From NCBI RefSeq assembly GCF_018812025.1, contig NC_063044.1, positions 47,372,077 to 47,436,076 on the forward strand: DNA of 64,000 bases. The letters run 5' to 3'. The notes below the pieces were generated by a model. The model had not been told where the DNA came from and ran no database searches. It saw only the letters and a list, made by a program, of their open reading frames with translations. Positions 1 through 16,752 of the stretch are shown here, piece after piece; the first letter of the stretch is position 1; the number at the start of each line of letters is the position of its first letter. The position numbers and the translations under genes are program-made. The stretch comes from Megalobrama amblycephala (Eukaryota > Chordata > Actinopteri > Cypriniformes > Xenocyprididae).

Positions 1-391
1 CCTTTTAGAATGAATTATAATACTTTGATATCTATTAAGTTTCGAAAGCCCAATGTCACTAAGAACACTAGGAGAATAACAATATTTATTCAATATAAGA
101 ATAACTACATAATTCAAAATATTGATTTAAAGATAAACCGTTGAAATATGCTTAAGAAAGTCAAACAGTACAGGTTTAATTTTGTTTCGCAAGGTTATTG
201 TCTTATTAAGAAAAACATAAACATTTGATGGTATGGAGTGTTAAGAGTCAAGTTTGTACATTTAATGCCAAAGGTTTTTCATTTATATTGTCATTTTCTC
301 CATTGTATAAGAATTGTTGAGTTCATTGTGTAGGTGTGCCAAAGGCAATCCGGACTTCAAAAATTAAGTGTGTAGGCGTCATGCCATCATG

Positions 392-428
392 GATATATAA
401 GTCCAGAGCCATCACTGAAATCAGAAAC
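392..428 (+). promoter_or_regulatory. Possible TATA box and short leader of the serine protease gene
   Basis: A TATATAAG sequence lies about 30 bp upstream of the signal-peptide ATG at 429. It could place the transcription start only a few bases before the ATG. An upstream untranslated exon is equally possible. The assignment rests on motif position alone. Confidence 0.25.
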
Positions 429-5652
<5,224 letters not shown>

Positions 5653-5756
5653 AGCTGTTATCTGTCACTTTATCACCGAATTAACTAACAAATGCAGTAC
5701 ATTATGGGAGGCATTATGGGGTATCTTCTCTTGCATTAATTGAGTTTTTGAATTTT

Positions 5757-5762
5757 AATAAA
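5757..5762 (+). terminator. Polyadenylation signal of the serine protease gene
   Basis: The first canonical AATAAA after the stop codon lies about 105 bp downstream of the TAA at 5650-5652, which gives a short 3' UTR. Confidence 0.5.
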
Positions 5763-6960
5763 TGATTAATTGCTTCATGTATGAATTATGACAACCTCAG
5801 TCAGATTTTTTTCCTATGTGATTTTATTGCTCTTAGGGAGGAGATTTTCAGATGTCCACTAGAGTGGACAGTATGCATTATTGTTTTTAACTGAAGAGAT
5901 ACTGTATTAATCATAATAAAGTAATACCACAGTAATACTGTGTGTGTTTAATAAACTATAAAATTTTATAAAATCATGTGAAAATTATAAAATGAATTCT
6001 ACAAATGGTGAAGGTCCAATTTTGTGTAAACCCAACTTAGACTATGTAGAAAACACTCATGCTCTCTCCAGTCTACCAGAATATGTCGATTTACCCGTAT
6101 TTGCTGATAATTCGGATTATGTGCAAAAACGACAAATATCCACCGTAGCTCTCCTCTCTGAGAAAATCTCGAACTGAAATCTAAATTGATCTATTGATGT
6201 TTTCAGGCTGTGGAAAAACTAGTAGTCACATTATTTTATTGACGTAACTGCAAATTACATTCTAATAACACAAATACATTTATTTATAGACAAAGTTACA
6301 GATGAGGTATTTTCAAGAGCAACAGTCACAGTAATAGTATGAACTGTGGCTGAAATACAGATGTGATGCATGATGTCCAAGGTCAGATGAACAGATTTAA
6401 AATTAATACATGGAAAATATAATATATAAAATTGTTTCTCAATTTGTGTAACTCACACTCTCAAGTAAATTAACACAATGAGTGTATTACCATTTAAATA
6501 AATTCATGCTTATGAAAATCTGTACAAATACCTTTTACGTATACATATACTTTAAGGATGAGTGGTCTAAATATTTATATGTATATATACAGAAACATTA
6601 AGACAAGACATTGTAGGTACTGAAACCTAAAGAAAATTATCCCTTTTTGAACCATGGGCTCAGCATTGCTATCTGCTTTAAATTAAAAGTAGCTAGAACT
6701 TGTTTTTAGATTTATGATAACAATAAGATCTTTGGCTAACATAAAATAAAGAGAGTTACAGTTTATTTAATGTTTAATTGTATTATTTATTAATATTCAT
6801 ATCTCAAATGCATAGGTACCTCAAATGTCAATTAGTGCTGTGTTTTTTTAAAGACACTGAGAAATAAACTACATTATTCAAAATACACTTATAAAAATAA
6901 AGCTAGCTAGAACCAGAAAGAGTTTTACAGTGTAATGCTAATGCTAAAAATAACTTTTAA
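5763..6960. other. AT-rich intergenic stretch downstream of the protease
   Basis: No convincing gene. A 61-codon ORF at 5992-6177 has no recognisable domain and no splice context. The sequence is AT-rich and unstructured up to the MITE at 6961. Confidence 0.4.
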
Positions 6961-7295
6961 AGGGGACCTATTATGCAAAATTCACTTTTGCATGGTGTTT
7001 GGACATAAATGTGTGTTGGCAGTGTGTCACAACCACCCTATAGTGATAAAAATCCACCCACTCCTTTTTTTTTGTCAACATTCGTGGGCAGGGCCTGTGG
7101 CTAATGTGACGTCGCACTGCCAGGGATCTGGAAATGGCTTGTTCTGAGACACTGCTTATGATTTATGGGAATTAAAAAAAAAGGAGTGGGTGGATTTTTT
7201 ATCACTATAGAGTGGTTGTGTAGCCTACACACACTGCCAACACACATTTATGTCCAAACACCATGCAAAAGTGAATTTTGCATAATAGGTCCCCT
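6961..7295. repeat. Palindromic MITE with TTAA target duplication
   Basis: The arms begin AGGGGACCTATTATGC and end GCATAATAGGTCCCCT. They are long inverted repeats flanked by TTAA at 6957-6960 and 7296-7299. A TTAA target with such termini suggests a piggyBac or Kolobok-type non-autonomous element. It has no coding content. Confidence 0.85.
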
Positions 7296-7734
7296 TTAAA
7301 ACTACTTTTATACCTAGAAACTAAAACTCAGATCTAAGAATCCAATAACATTATATCTATAATAATCAGAGAACCATATAGTTACTGTGAATAGAGAAAA
7401 CATTAAATTTTTCATTTAAAAATACATATCATATTTGTAGTCTAAGAAAGAGCCACAAGATTGACAGAATGTTTATCTGAATGTTTTCTCATAATCCACT
7501 GCATATTTTTGCTAAGTTTGCCTAAGGCAAGTCAAGCTTCAGTGAGAAAATTAAGAGATGTTTGTTGACATCAGGCTGAACACACCTTTCACAAATGACC
7601 TTCAGATCATTTGTTTTTTCGTTTTTGTCTTCAAAATGGACAAACAATGCTATCTGAGTTTGGTCATATAATGTTATGTTGATTAAAGTATTCTTTGCCT
7701 ATCTAACAAGAACAAAGCAAATACGCTTAAAGGG

Positions 7735-7985
7735 TTAGTTCAACCAAAAATGAAACTTCTGCCATTAGTTACTCACCCTCATACCGTTCCACACCCATAA
7801 GACCTTTGTTCATCTTTGAAACACAAATTAAGATATTTTTGATATTTTGATCAAAAAGCTCTCAGATTTAATCAAAAATATCTTAATTTGTGTTTCAAAG
7901 ATGAACGAAGGCCTTAAACTAGTCCCAGACAAAAATGCATGTTAGAGCTGTTTTAATTGAAATCAATTTACAGTGACATATCTTA
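7735..7985. repeat. Chimeric fragment of two MITE families
   Basis: Bases from about 7735 match the left arm of the AGGGTTAGTTCACCC family (intact copies at 17265 and 24044) and fold back through a tcaaaaatatcttaatttgtg palindrome. At about 7913 the sequence switches to taaactagtcccagac, the subterminal sequence of the family intact at 22309-22543. It looks like one element joined to, or inserted in, another with a deletion. Confidence 0.6.
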
Positions 7986-7990
7986 AAATA

Positions 7991-9420
7991 CACTATATTG
8001 ACAAAAGTATTGGGACACCCCTCCAAATCATTGAATTCAGGCTTTCCAAACACTTCCATGGCCACACGTGTATAAAATCTGATCAGACTGCTTCTACAAA
8101 CATTTGTGAAATGTCGCTCTCAGGAGCTCAGTGAATTCAAGCGTGGGACCGTGATAGGTTGCCACCTGTGCATTTGTGAAATTTTCCCACTTCTAAATAT
8201 TCCACGGTCAACTGTTATCATAACAAAGTGGAAGCAATTGTGAACAACAGAAACTCGCCAACATTGCAAAAAGCCTCATTGGCCTTTTTCTGAAAAAATT
8301 AACTTCATCCAAATTTCACTGTTTTTTTGTTTTTGTTTTTTTGGCCATGGCACATGGCCTCCGTGGCCTTGGTCCGGATCCCAGGCTCGGCCAGTAAGGT
8401 CGGAAACAGGTAGCCCCTACCCCACCCCCCATTTTGGGACGGTACCTCTGACTGGTGGCCATCTTAGGATGAGACACTTGGGCTGGCTGGAATGCATATA
8501 ATGGGATGAAGCTCTCCAGACATTGGTGAATGGCCTCCTTCCAGTCCAATCCAGCGAGATCGGGGAGTGCTTGTGGATCAATGAAGTTAGCCCCAGTCCG
8601 GTACAAAGCCTTAATGGTCTCGTCTTCCAAAGAGCTGGAGTGGACCAGGCAAAGGAACCTCTCTGTGAAGGTAAATAGATCGCGGCTGGATTGTGCGGCC
8701 GCCGCAATTCCCAGCTCATAGTCCTTATTTTGTGGTCTGGTCTTCTGTCATGCACAGAAGAGGACAGACGAGGTGAGTAGTAACAAACGGTACTTTATTG
8801 CAGTTTGTAAGTGAAATGGACAGGATGCAAATAGGAAAGGGAAACAGTCACTGAATGGTAGATGGTGAACTTAGCTGGTGGTAACGAGGGTGATGGCTTG
8901 CAGGTGATTGATGATTGTGTGCAGGTGTGGGGATGCTGGGTGTTGTAGTGCGAAGAAGTTGGTGACTGTGACAGAGAGAAGTGCTTCCAATCATTGTGTT
9001 CTTGTGTTAGCAATATTACCTTCAAAGAAAGATGTGCAGCATCATCACTTTGCATCAAAATGGCTTCACATGCAAGGAAATTGCTTCAAAGAATATTGCA
9101 CATTGCAGCTAAAAAAAAAGAGCCATTTACCGGATCATCAAGAACTTCAAGGAGAGAGGTTCAGCTGCACTGAAGCAGGCTACAGGACGTGTCCAGCAAG
9201 AGCCAGGACGGTCTCCTCCTGTGGAGTCTGCTACAGAATCGTGCCACCAGCAGTGCAGAGCTGCTCAGTATTGGTGGCAGGAGGGTGTGAGAGCATCTGC
9301 ATGCACAGTGAGGCCAAGACTTTTAGACAACGGCCTGGTGAGAAAAATGTGAAAAAAAAATAATACCAAAGCAACAAACTTTGCGTAGCACATAACTGAT
9401 GTTACTGCCAATACTTTTAA
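7991..9420. mobile_element. Degraded Tc1-like transposon, interrupted
   Basis: The left end follows a TA and reads cactatattgacaaaagtat, a terminus I know from fish Tc1-like elements. Sequence at about 9018-9345 reads as a Tc1-type transposase helix-turn-helix region in broken frames. One readable part, RIIKNFKERGSAALKQA, comes from about 9130-9180. The right end (about 9420) is poorly kept. The middle is replaced by an LTR-retrotransposon fragment at 8318-8973. The element is not functional. Confidence 0.7.
8318..8973 (-). mobile_element. 5' LTR plus truncated gag of an LTR retrotransposon
   Basis: On the minus strand a 228-bp LTR-like block (8973-8746) starts TGTCA, ends TGACA and contains an AATAAA signal. 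It is followed by a gag-like reading frame (about 8720-8340, including a 104-codon open stretch at 8630-8316) similar to gag-like domains of fish LTR retrotransposons. Only this fragment is present: no protease, reverse transcriptase or 3' LTR follows. It sits inside the Tc1 copy, so it inserted later. Confidence 0.6.
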
Positions 9421-9465
9421 CCACAGCATTAGATGCATGTTCAGTGTTGTCATTATTAGTGTGAA

Positions 9466-10829
9466 CAGGGGTCTCGTTAAAGCGTGCGTACGCACAAAAC
9501 GGGGCTGGAAACGTGCGCACGCCAGTTCCCACGCAAAGGTTGTGATCTATAAAAATAAACTTGACGGGAGAATGTGCGCACCTTTAAGCAAACTTTGAGC
9601 CGTGCGTACGAACATTTTTGAGACAGAGCAGTTTGGCGACATTGATGGTGAGCTGAGGGACTGACGGCAGAGGAAAACCACTTTAAATCCTCATTCTGAG
9701 TCATAATCATAAATACAGTTCATGTCCACAATATCAGTTTAAATAAATAAAAGAATTATTTAAACTCGCGTGGAAACACGTTTTCATTTGATAAACATTT
9801 ACATTAATATTACACTTCACTATTGCCGATAAGCACTGAAATTACATTACGCAGAAGTTAAACAAAAGTGATATGAATTGAGATAGTAGATGTGCTACTT
9901 TCGATCACTTTTCCTGTGACACGCTGTTTTAATGACAGCGAGGAGCGCTGGGAGCACAATAATTCCTCTTTAAACTAAACTGCAGATGGTATGACAAAAT
10001 ATTTTAGCGAGAACGATGATCAATGCACACTTAACTTCGATATTATGGAAGACACTGCTGGTCGAACGGTCCGTTGTCCAGTTTGAATAGGTCCAATAAT
10101 AAGGTGTTGATGTCGTGTGAAGGATCTTCAAACAATTACCATTTGAATGATATAATATGAGGAAAACGGTAAGATTTGCATGTTTTCTTTTTAAAATACT
10201 TTGTCAGTGACGCGCCGAGATCAGACGGCTGCAATAAATAAGTAGGCCGATCTGTTTCCACTAAAAATAGCCTATAAAATTCCTAAAAGATGTGTTCACC
10301 TTATCAGCAAAACTGTATAAATTTGATTTGAATTGTTTAAAACTATTAAAATACTATTTGGCCAGTGGAAATGAATGAATCAGCTCTATTCTAAAACCTT
10401 TATCTTAAGTATTTTGATATATTTATTCTAAAACATAAAGAGGATATTGGATGATCTTTATCAATATAATGTGGCACAAATGGCATTTATAATCCATATC
10501 TAATATTTTCCATTGTCTTGTACCTTTGATGGCGTGGTGTCACGTGGATGGGAATATGTATGGAAATGATATGCAGATGAGGTTATGCATAGTAAAACTA
10601 GGCGTCGTAAGCTCCATATATGGTGATTTCGGGGAGGAGACACGGTGGAGATGCACGTACGCACAATCTTCTGCTGAATGGGATTTATAAAGGGATTTGT
10701 GCGCAGGTTCTGGCGTACGCATGGTTTTATAAATCTGATTTTTTTTTGTGCGTACGCAGAATCTAGCTTTTGCGCATACGTACAATTTTAGTAGGGATCC
10801 TACGCACAGTTTTATAAATGAGACCCCTG
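9466..10829. mobile_element. hAT-like non-autonomous element with CAGGGGTCTC ends
   Basis: The left end CAGGGGTCTCGTT and right end AATGAGACCCCTG are near-perfect inverted repeats of hAT style. Many short GTGCGTACGCA-type palindromes lie just inside both ends. The 8 bp flanking each side (AGTGTGAA and GCCTTTAT) do not match, so the insertion is old or rearranged. No transposase frame remains. Confidence 0.6.
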
Positions 10830-10874
10830 GCCTTTATAGATTAGAGTGACCAGAAGTTCCCATTTTCCTAACTT

Positions 10875-10976
10875 AGTGGGCATATCAGAGTGACTAGGAC
10901 TGGTTTCATCACTTTTTACTCCACTTATTGAGGGCCAGAATGTGAACTGTAGCTACTACTCTATGTATGTTTGTTA
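10875..10976 (+). pseudogene. Decayed exon fragment of a tandem serine protease copy
   Basis: About 100 bp (from agtgggcatatc through ctggtttc, cactttt, tccac and gtatgtttg) aligns with 4432-4525, the 3' end of exon 5 of the protease and its splice donor. It has many substitutions and a frame break. Nothing recognisable of the other exons survives nearby. This suggests an ancient tandem copy lost to decay and transposon invasion. Confidence 0.65.
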
Positions 10977-12594
10977 AATAACATCACCATGACAAAGAAA
11001 AATGGATTTCAACTTACCACAGCGTCCTCTCACTGTTTCGTCACTCAGGGTTTTTTTAGTCTGAATTCAGTGTGTCAACTGTTGTCAGCAATATGTTGTC
11101 TGTCAGCTCTCTTCATTTTCTGTCAGAAGGTTATAATTGCGATGTAATTCTTAATTTTTCAGAACATTGTCTTCAGCCATTATTTCTGCAGTGTATGAGC
11201 TTCGTGCACTCAGACGTGGGACAAAACAGGGTACAATATTGAAAAAATAAAACCTTATACTCAGACAAAACAAATTAAACTATATGTATCTTACATGTAA
11301 TAAGCTACTGAGCTATGCTTTGATACAACCTCCAGACTTTTCTTTTTTTATCAAAATGCGCTTTTTACCTTGCCATCACTTATATTGTGTCAACACCATC
11401 CGACATCAAAACACATCAACACACAAGACCGTATAGTAAACACAAATTTTTACCCAGCCTGACAGAGGCCACAAAAAATACGGAGGTGCCATAGACCTGA
11501 CAGAGTTGACACATCTGATGTGGTGGACAAAAACCTGAATGGTAGTCATTTTAACTAATAAATACATTGTTTTACTACAGCAATTGTTAGATTCAATCAA
11601 TGTTAACAAAAAACAAAAATAACGACTTTATTCAACAATATCCTGGAAGAACTGGAACAACAAGAACCTGGAAGCACTGAATGTAAAGAACAAATGAGAA
11701 TGACACAAAAGAGAGGATATTGTTGAATACATTTTTGTTTTTGCACACAAAATGTATTCATGTTGCTTCATAACATTAAGGTTGAACCACTGTAGTTTTG
11801 TCGACTGTTTTAAGAATGTCTTTAGTACCTTTTTCTGGATTTTGTAATTGGTGGTTGAATTGCATATATAGGAGTTGTATACCTCTATAAATAAATATCT
11901 TAATTTATGTTCCAAAGTCAAGATCAACAAAGGTCTTACAGGTTTACACGACATGAGGGTGAGTAATGACAGTCTTCCCTCAGCCTTATTATGTTCCCTC
12001 AACCCTAACTGTTCTAGAAGTGATGACTGTCAATCCACAAAAGCAATATATGCTGTCAGATCACATATTTAGTATTTATACATTATTAGAAAAACTAAAC
12101 ACTATTTTACATTTAATATCATTAAAAATGACCTGAAAACCTCAAAAATATGACGACTTCATGTTGAATGTCAACTCTGTCATTGGCCTGTCATCACCGT
12201 CATGGTGTTGACATATTAGGCATTTCTTTCACAAAACAAATGGAGTTCATATACTGTATAGTCATTTTGTTTTCTCTGTTGATGCTAATAATAGAACTGA
12301 CGTTAGGTATTATTAAGTGTTGCTTTTGATAAAAACAAAACAAAACATTTTTATCCATTTTATTGCATATGAATGACTGAGCCCTTCTCTGTGGACACAC
12401 TGATTTAGATGTAGTGAGAAGACAATAAGTGTCATAGATTTTATATAATAATGATCCAATTAAATTGAAGGGGATAATTGTGTTAAATGCATTCTATTAT
12501 TAATCCCTCATAACATTTACAATTGAAAATATTTTCATTTTCAAACCTACTATCAGTAACAATTGCTGGACGTGTTTTCTTCCATGTCTCAAGA
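10977..12594. other. Intergenic sequence with a MITE scrap
   Basis: No gene recognised. At about 11888-11970 the words aaatatcttaatttatgttc and gagggtgagtaatgacag are remnants of the AGGGTTAGTTCACCC MITE family. Antisense ORFs at 11406-12002 have no domain signal. Confidence 0.4.
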
Positions 12595-12606
12595 ATCAGT
12601 GACCTT

Positions 12607-12610
<4 letters not shown>
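12595..12610. repeat. Left L1 target-site duplication
   Basis: The 16-bp word ATCAGTGACCTTCATT is identical to that at 13711-13726 and directly abuts the poly-T tract. Confidence 0.9.
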
Positions 12611-12642
<32 letters not shown>

Positions 12643-13710
12643 TGAATATTAACAAGAACAGAGTATAGTTTACAAACAAGAGTACATATAACCATACATG
12701 TTAGGGGTAATACAAAAAACAGAAAAGATTAAAAAAAAAAAAAGAGAAACAAACAAAAAAACCAGGCATTTTACATGAAATTGTATATATTAAACAACTG
12801 TGTAGTTTTTATTGCTTTCAAGTTTTTGCTTTTGGATATTGTCTCTAAATATATTTTAATATCTATTTTAAATTCTTCAACATTTTTCATTCCATTTGAC
12901 TTTATGAATATAGTAACAGGCAATTATAATAACTAAATCAAATATAAATAGAATACTTCTATCACCATCAAATGAAAAACATTTTAGCATAACATAAATT
13001 TCTTCAAGGTTAACAAGCGTCTTTCTTTGTAAGTAAATATTGAGTTCTTTCTGAAACATTTGGGTCTTGGGACACTCCCAAAATAAATGATTAAAAGTCT
13101 CAGGGGAAATTTGACAAAAATCACAATTATCTTCCATATTCACCTTGAAACGTTGTACCACAAGTGACTTAACTGGGTAAACCCGATGAAAAATGTTATA
13201 TGAAACACTAGTTTCACTTTATTTGTGATGCAATATTTATGAGGTGTCATCCAAATTTTACTCCAATCAAGACATTTTTTAAATAGAGAATTCCAGCGAG
13301 TAGTAAGAGCAAGTATACTTTTAGATTGAAGAAGGGAGCGTAAGAAAATATTATTACATCCATTGTGAAATCTTTGCCCTGCAACATAATACAAGAAGTA
13401 AATTCTTCAATTGTTTGTAAAGAATAATTGTTCTAATAGCCTCAAAGTTTCCTTGGGAATTGCCTGTAAAACCAAACAGTATTAGACAGGATCAACTAAA
13501 AAGTTATGAATATGAACAAATTCAGTATAATTGTATAAAACACCATCTTTTTGATCAGCTGTTTAACCCAAATAATTCCCTTTTCAAACCAATTTTCAAA
13601 AAAATACTGATTTGTTTCTAATCCTTATGTATTTGTTGTTCCAAATGGTACATTTATGGAGGGAAAAATTATGACTATACATTAGAGTCCATGAAAGTAA
13701 TGCTTGTTTG
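12611..13710 (-). mobile_element. 5'-truncated L1-type LINE with target-site duplication
   Basis: The element is inserted in minus orientation. Its poly-A tail appears as about 30 T at 12611-12640. At 13161-12877 it encodes the C-terminal piece of an L1 ORF2 protein, with a CDFC...ETFNHLFWECP zinc-knuckle-like signature. A 16-bp direct repeat, ATCAGTGACCTTCATT, flanks it exactly at 12595-12610 and 13711-13726. About 1.1 kb remains of an element that is normally about 6 kb; the upstream frames are broken. Confidence 0.85.
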
Positions 13711-13726
13711 ATCAGTGACCTTCATT
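13711..13726. repeat. Right L1 target-site duplication
   Basis: Perfect second copy of the word at 12595-12610. It marks the truncated 5' end of the minus-strand L1. Confidence 0.9.
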
Positions 13727-15075
13727 AACACTCTCTTTCTCTTTTCTCACCTGCGACATCCTGTGGACACGTGCAGCTAGTCAGAGCAGGGAAAACTTTG
13801 CCAGGCTTTTTCTCTGTCATTTTCCGAGGCATGCCAATCCAACAAATGAACACTAAATACGTTTATGGTAATAAAAATCTGTCAGCACAAACAGTAGTAA
13901 TATGCACATATTAATTAATTACACAAAGACACTAAGAAGAAGACTAGGCTTCTAGCTTGATTTTTCTTGATTCAAATTTTGATTTAATTCACTTAAATTT
14001 AATTAATTTCAATTACTTTTTTTAAATGCTAAAAACAGGGTTCGTATTAAATCGTGTATATAACACAAAATATAGTGGCTGCATTCACGGCAGCATTCAT
14101 TTCCATTGCACTGTCGCACTTTTCATGATGTTTTGGATTAAGTTTGGTCCTTCCATGTCGCCGTACACTCATAGGAAGTCGTATCGCGGTTGCTAGGACA
14201 ACATTGTTCAGCTTCGCTAGAGAACAATGTGCTATCGAGTAAATATCTTGTTTAAATGAAACAAATCTCCCGATAACTGAATACCCTGATCAATTACACT
14301 GGGAATGCAGGGACAGTATAATGGTATGTAAGACTGTTTTGTGTATGCTGCGTCATTAAAATGAAGATTTGTTTGTTGAACATCAAACTGTGTAAATGCA
14401 TCTACAGCAGCAGCTGTTCTTCTGTGTATAGAGTGTAACCACACGCTCAAGCTACTAACTTAACTCTTTCCCCTTACAAATTAAGATTTAGTCTGTAAGT
14501 TTTTTCATTAACACATACTGCACAATAAAATAAGAATAGGAATTAAAGATCGTGCACACTATTTTGCCTGTATTTAATAGGTGTTCAGTCACAGTTGGAT
14601 TCAGAGTGTTTTTATTTTAGTTAAGTTACTTTCACGCACAACCAGACTTTGCACATATTTTCTCAGCTATATTTTAATATCTAAGAAATTAGAAATTATT
14701 ATTTGTTCATATAGTATTTATTTTCTGATTTACTACACAAAATTTGTGTAAGCGTGAGCTAAAATAGGTGTCCCCAGAATACATTACTTTACATTTTGTC
14801 TAATTTTATAAATATGTTTTGGGGCAACTTGTATTATATAAAAAAAAAAAGGAAATGTTTCAAGAATACTTCATATTTTGATTCATATCATACCTACAGA
14901 TGTATCATCTTTTTTTTCTGACTTTTAATGCATTTTAAATCTTGCTGTCTGTTGAAAGAGCTAGGAGAATTAGGAAGTAAGCATTTGTTATCTCTAGATG
15001 GAGCTCTGGATAGAGTTAGTCCAGGAACATTTGTCTGTTAGGGTTCGGTTTAAACACACAGCTACCTGACAAATA
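13727..15075. other. Intergenic AT-rich sequence
   Basis: No coding region, RNA gene or complete transposon recognised. ORFs here are short and without domain signal. Confidence 0.4.
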
Positions 15076-15084
15076 TTTTTACAG

Positions 15085-16160
15085 GTATCCCTCCACGTGA
15101 GGAAGATCCATTTAGATCCACCCTGATGGATAGATCCGTTTAGATCCGCTCTGACAGACAACAATGTTGAGTACAGTTATCCCTCCACGTGAGGAAGATC
15201 TATTTAGATCCGCTCTGATGGATAGATCCGTTTAGATCCGCTTTGACGGACAACAAAGTTGAGTTATCCCTCCGTGTGAGGAAGATCCATTTAGATCCAC
15301 CCTGATGGATAGATCCGTTTAGATCCGCTCTGACGGACAACAAAGTTGAGTTATCCCTCCGTGTGAGGAAGATCCATTTAGATCCACCCTGATGGATAGA
15401 TCCGTTTAGATCCGCTCTGACGGACAACAAAGTTGAGTTATCCCTCCGTGTGAGGAAGATCCATTTAGATCCACCCTGATGGATAGATCCGTTTAGATCC
15501 GCTCTGACAGAAAACAAAGTTGAGTACAGTTATCCCACTAGCGTACAGTTATCCCTCTGGTACAGTTATCCCTCTAGTACAGTTATCGCTCTGATGGATA
15601 GATCCGTTTAGATCCGCTCTGACGGACAACAAAGTTGAGTACAGTTATCCCATTAGCGTACAGTTATCCTTTTAGTACAGTTGTCCCTCTAGTACAGTTA
15701 TCGCTCTGATGGATAGATCCGTTTAGATCCGCTCTGATGGTCAAACAAGTTGAGTACAGTTATCACTCTAGCGTGAGGAAGATCCATTTAGATCCGCTCT
15801 GATGGATAGATCCGTTTAGATCTGCTCTGACGGACAACAAAGTTGAGGACAGTTATCCCTCTAGCATGAGGAAGATCCATTTAGATCCACTCTGATGGAT
15901 AGATCCGTTTAGATCCGCTCTGACGGACAACAAAGTTGAGTACAGTTATCCCACTAGCGTACAGTTATCCCTCTGGTACAGTTATCCCTCTAGCGTGAGG
16001 AAGATCCATTTAGATCCACCCTGATGGATAGATCCGTTTAGATCCGCTCTGACAGACAACAAAGTTGAGTACAGTTATCCCACTAGCGTACAGTTATCCC
16101 TCTGGTACAGTTATCGCTCTGATGGATAGATCCGTTTAGATCCACTCTGACGGACAACAA
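15085..16160. repeat. Minisatellite, 87-bp unit breaking into shorter variants
   Basis: The units contain gaggaagatccatttagatcc, then a gatggatagatccgtttag block, then ctctgacggacaacaaagttg. Between 15261 and 15435 the unit recurs exactly every 87 bp. From about 15520 the array becomes irregular, with short cagttatccctctagta spacers inserted or lost. Because 87 is a multiple of 3, one minus-strand frame stays open for 105 codons; this is a by-product and not a gene. Confidence 0.9.
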
Positions 16161-16204
16161 AAACCTCTCTGAAACTTCCTGACTCTTCCATCCTGATAGC
16201 GGTA

Positions 16205-16345
16205 TTCTCTGTTTTTACTGTTATTTTTATTTCTTATGAATTCCATTTTTATTATTATGTATTTGGTTCTTCTTTATGTAAAGCACTTTGAATTACCAAT
16301 GTGTATGAAATGTGCTATACAAATAAAATTGCCTTGCTTTGCCTA
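16205..16345 (-). repeat. LINE-type 3' tail fragment
   Basis: The string gtaaagcactttgaattacc followed by aaatgtgctatacaaataaa is a familiar 3' tail of fish non-LTR elements. A relative in the opposite orientation is at 44165-44230 (ggcaaggcaagtttattt to gtgctttacat). Only the tail is present. Confidence 0.5.
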
Positions 16346-16448
16346 CAGAAAGAAATCTTTCTTGAACAACAAAATCATCAACTGCTTTGAAAACCTTTTT
16401 GCTGAGATGCTTATTTATTTAAAAATATAAAAACTAAATAAAAAATTC

Positions 16449-16650
16449 AGTTACACTTTATTTTGATGGTCCACTTTAGACATTCTGTTCACCATAAGTT
16501 ACTTTGCACCTACACGTCTAACCTTAACCCTAACCTAACTGTCTACTACTGCTCAACTAATACTCTAATGAGAGTTAATTGACATGTAGGTGCAACATTA
16601 CTTATAGTGAACAGAATGTTTAAAGGGGATTATCAAAATAAACTGTTACC
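16449..16650. repeat. MITE with GTTACACTTTATTTTGATGG-type inverted ends
   Basis: The left end agttacactttattttgatg and right end tatcaaaataaactgttacc are inverted. The interior carries palindromic acctacacgt and acatgtaggt words. Confidence 0.6.
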
Positions 16651-16752
16651 AAAAATTCAAGTACTAATTCTAATTACAAAATAATTCAGATTTTTCTATA
16701 AGCCATAGTGACGTCTAGTGAAATCTAGTGCTGTTTTCTTCGACTCTGTCAG

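Noticed and set aside
5992..6177. 61-codon ORF with a GEGPILCK stretch reminiscent of the protease GDSGGP motif
   Set aside because: The resemblance is too short, there is no surrounding protease similarity, and it follows the polyadenylation signal.
9466..10829. 8-bp target duplication for the CAGGGGTCTC element
   Set aside because: The flanking octamers AGTGTGAA and GCCTTTAT do not match.
12877..13394. Independent genes on the minus strand
   Set aside because: These ORFs are parts of the truncated L1 ORF2 in broken frames.
15200..15517. 105-codon repetitive ORF on the minus strand
   Set aside because: It is a by-product of the 87-bp minisatellite period; no start context or splice signals.
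15085..16160. Possible CRISPR-like array
   Set aside because: The repeats are long, diverged and contiguous without unique spacers, and the genome is vertebrate.
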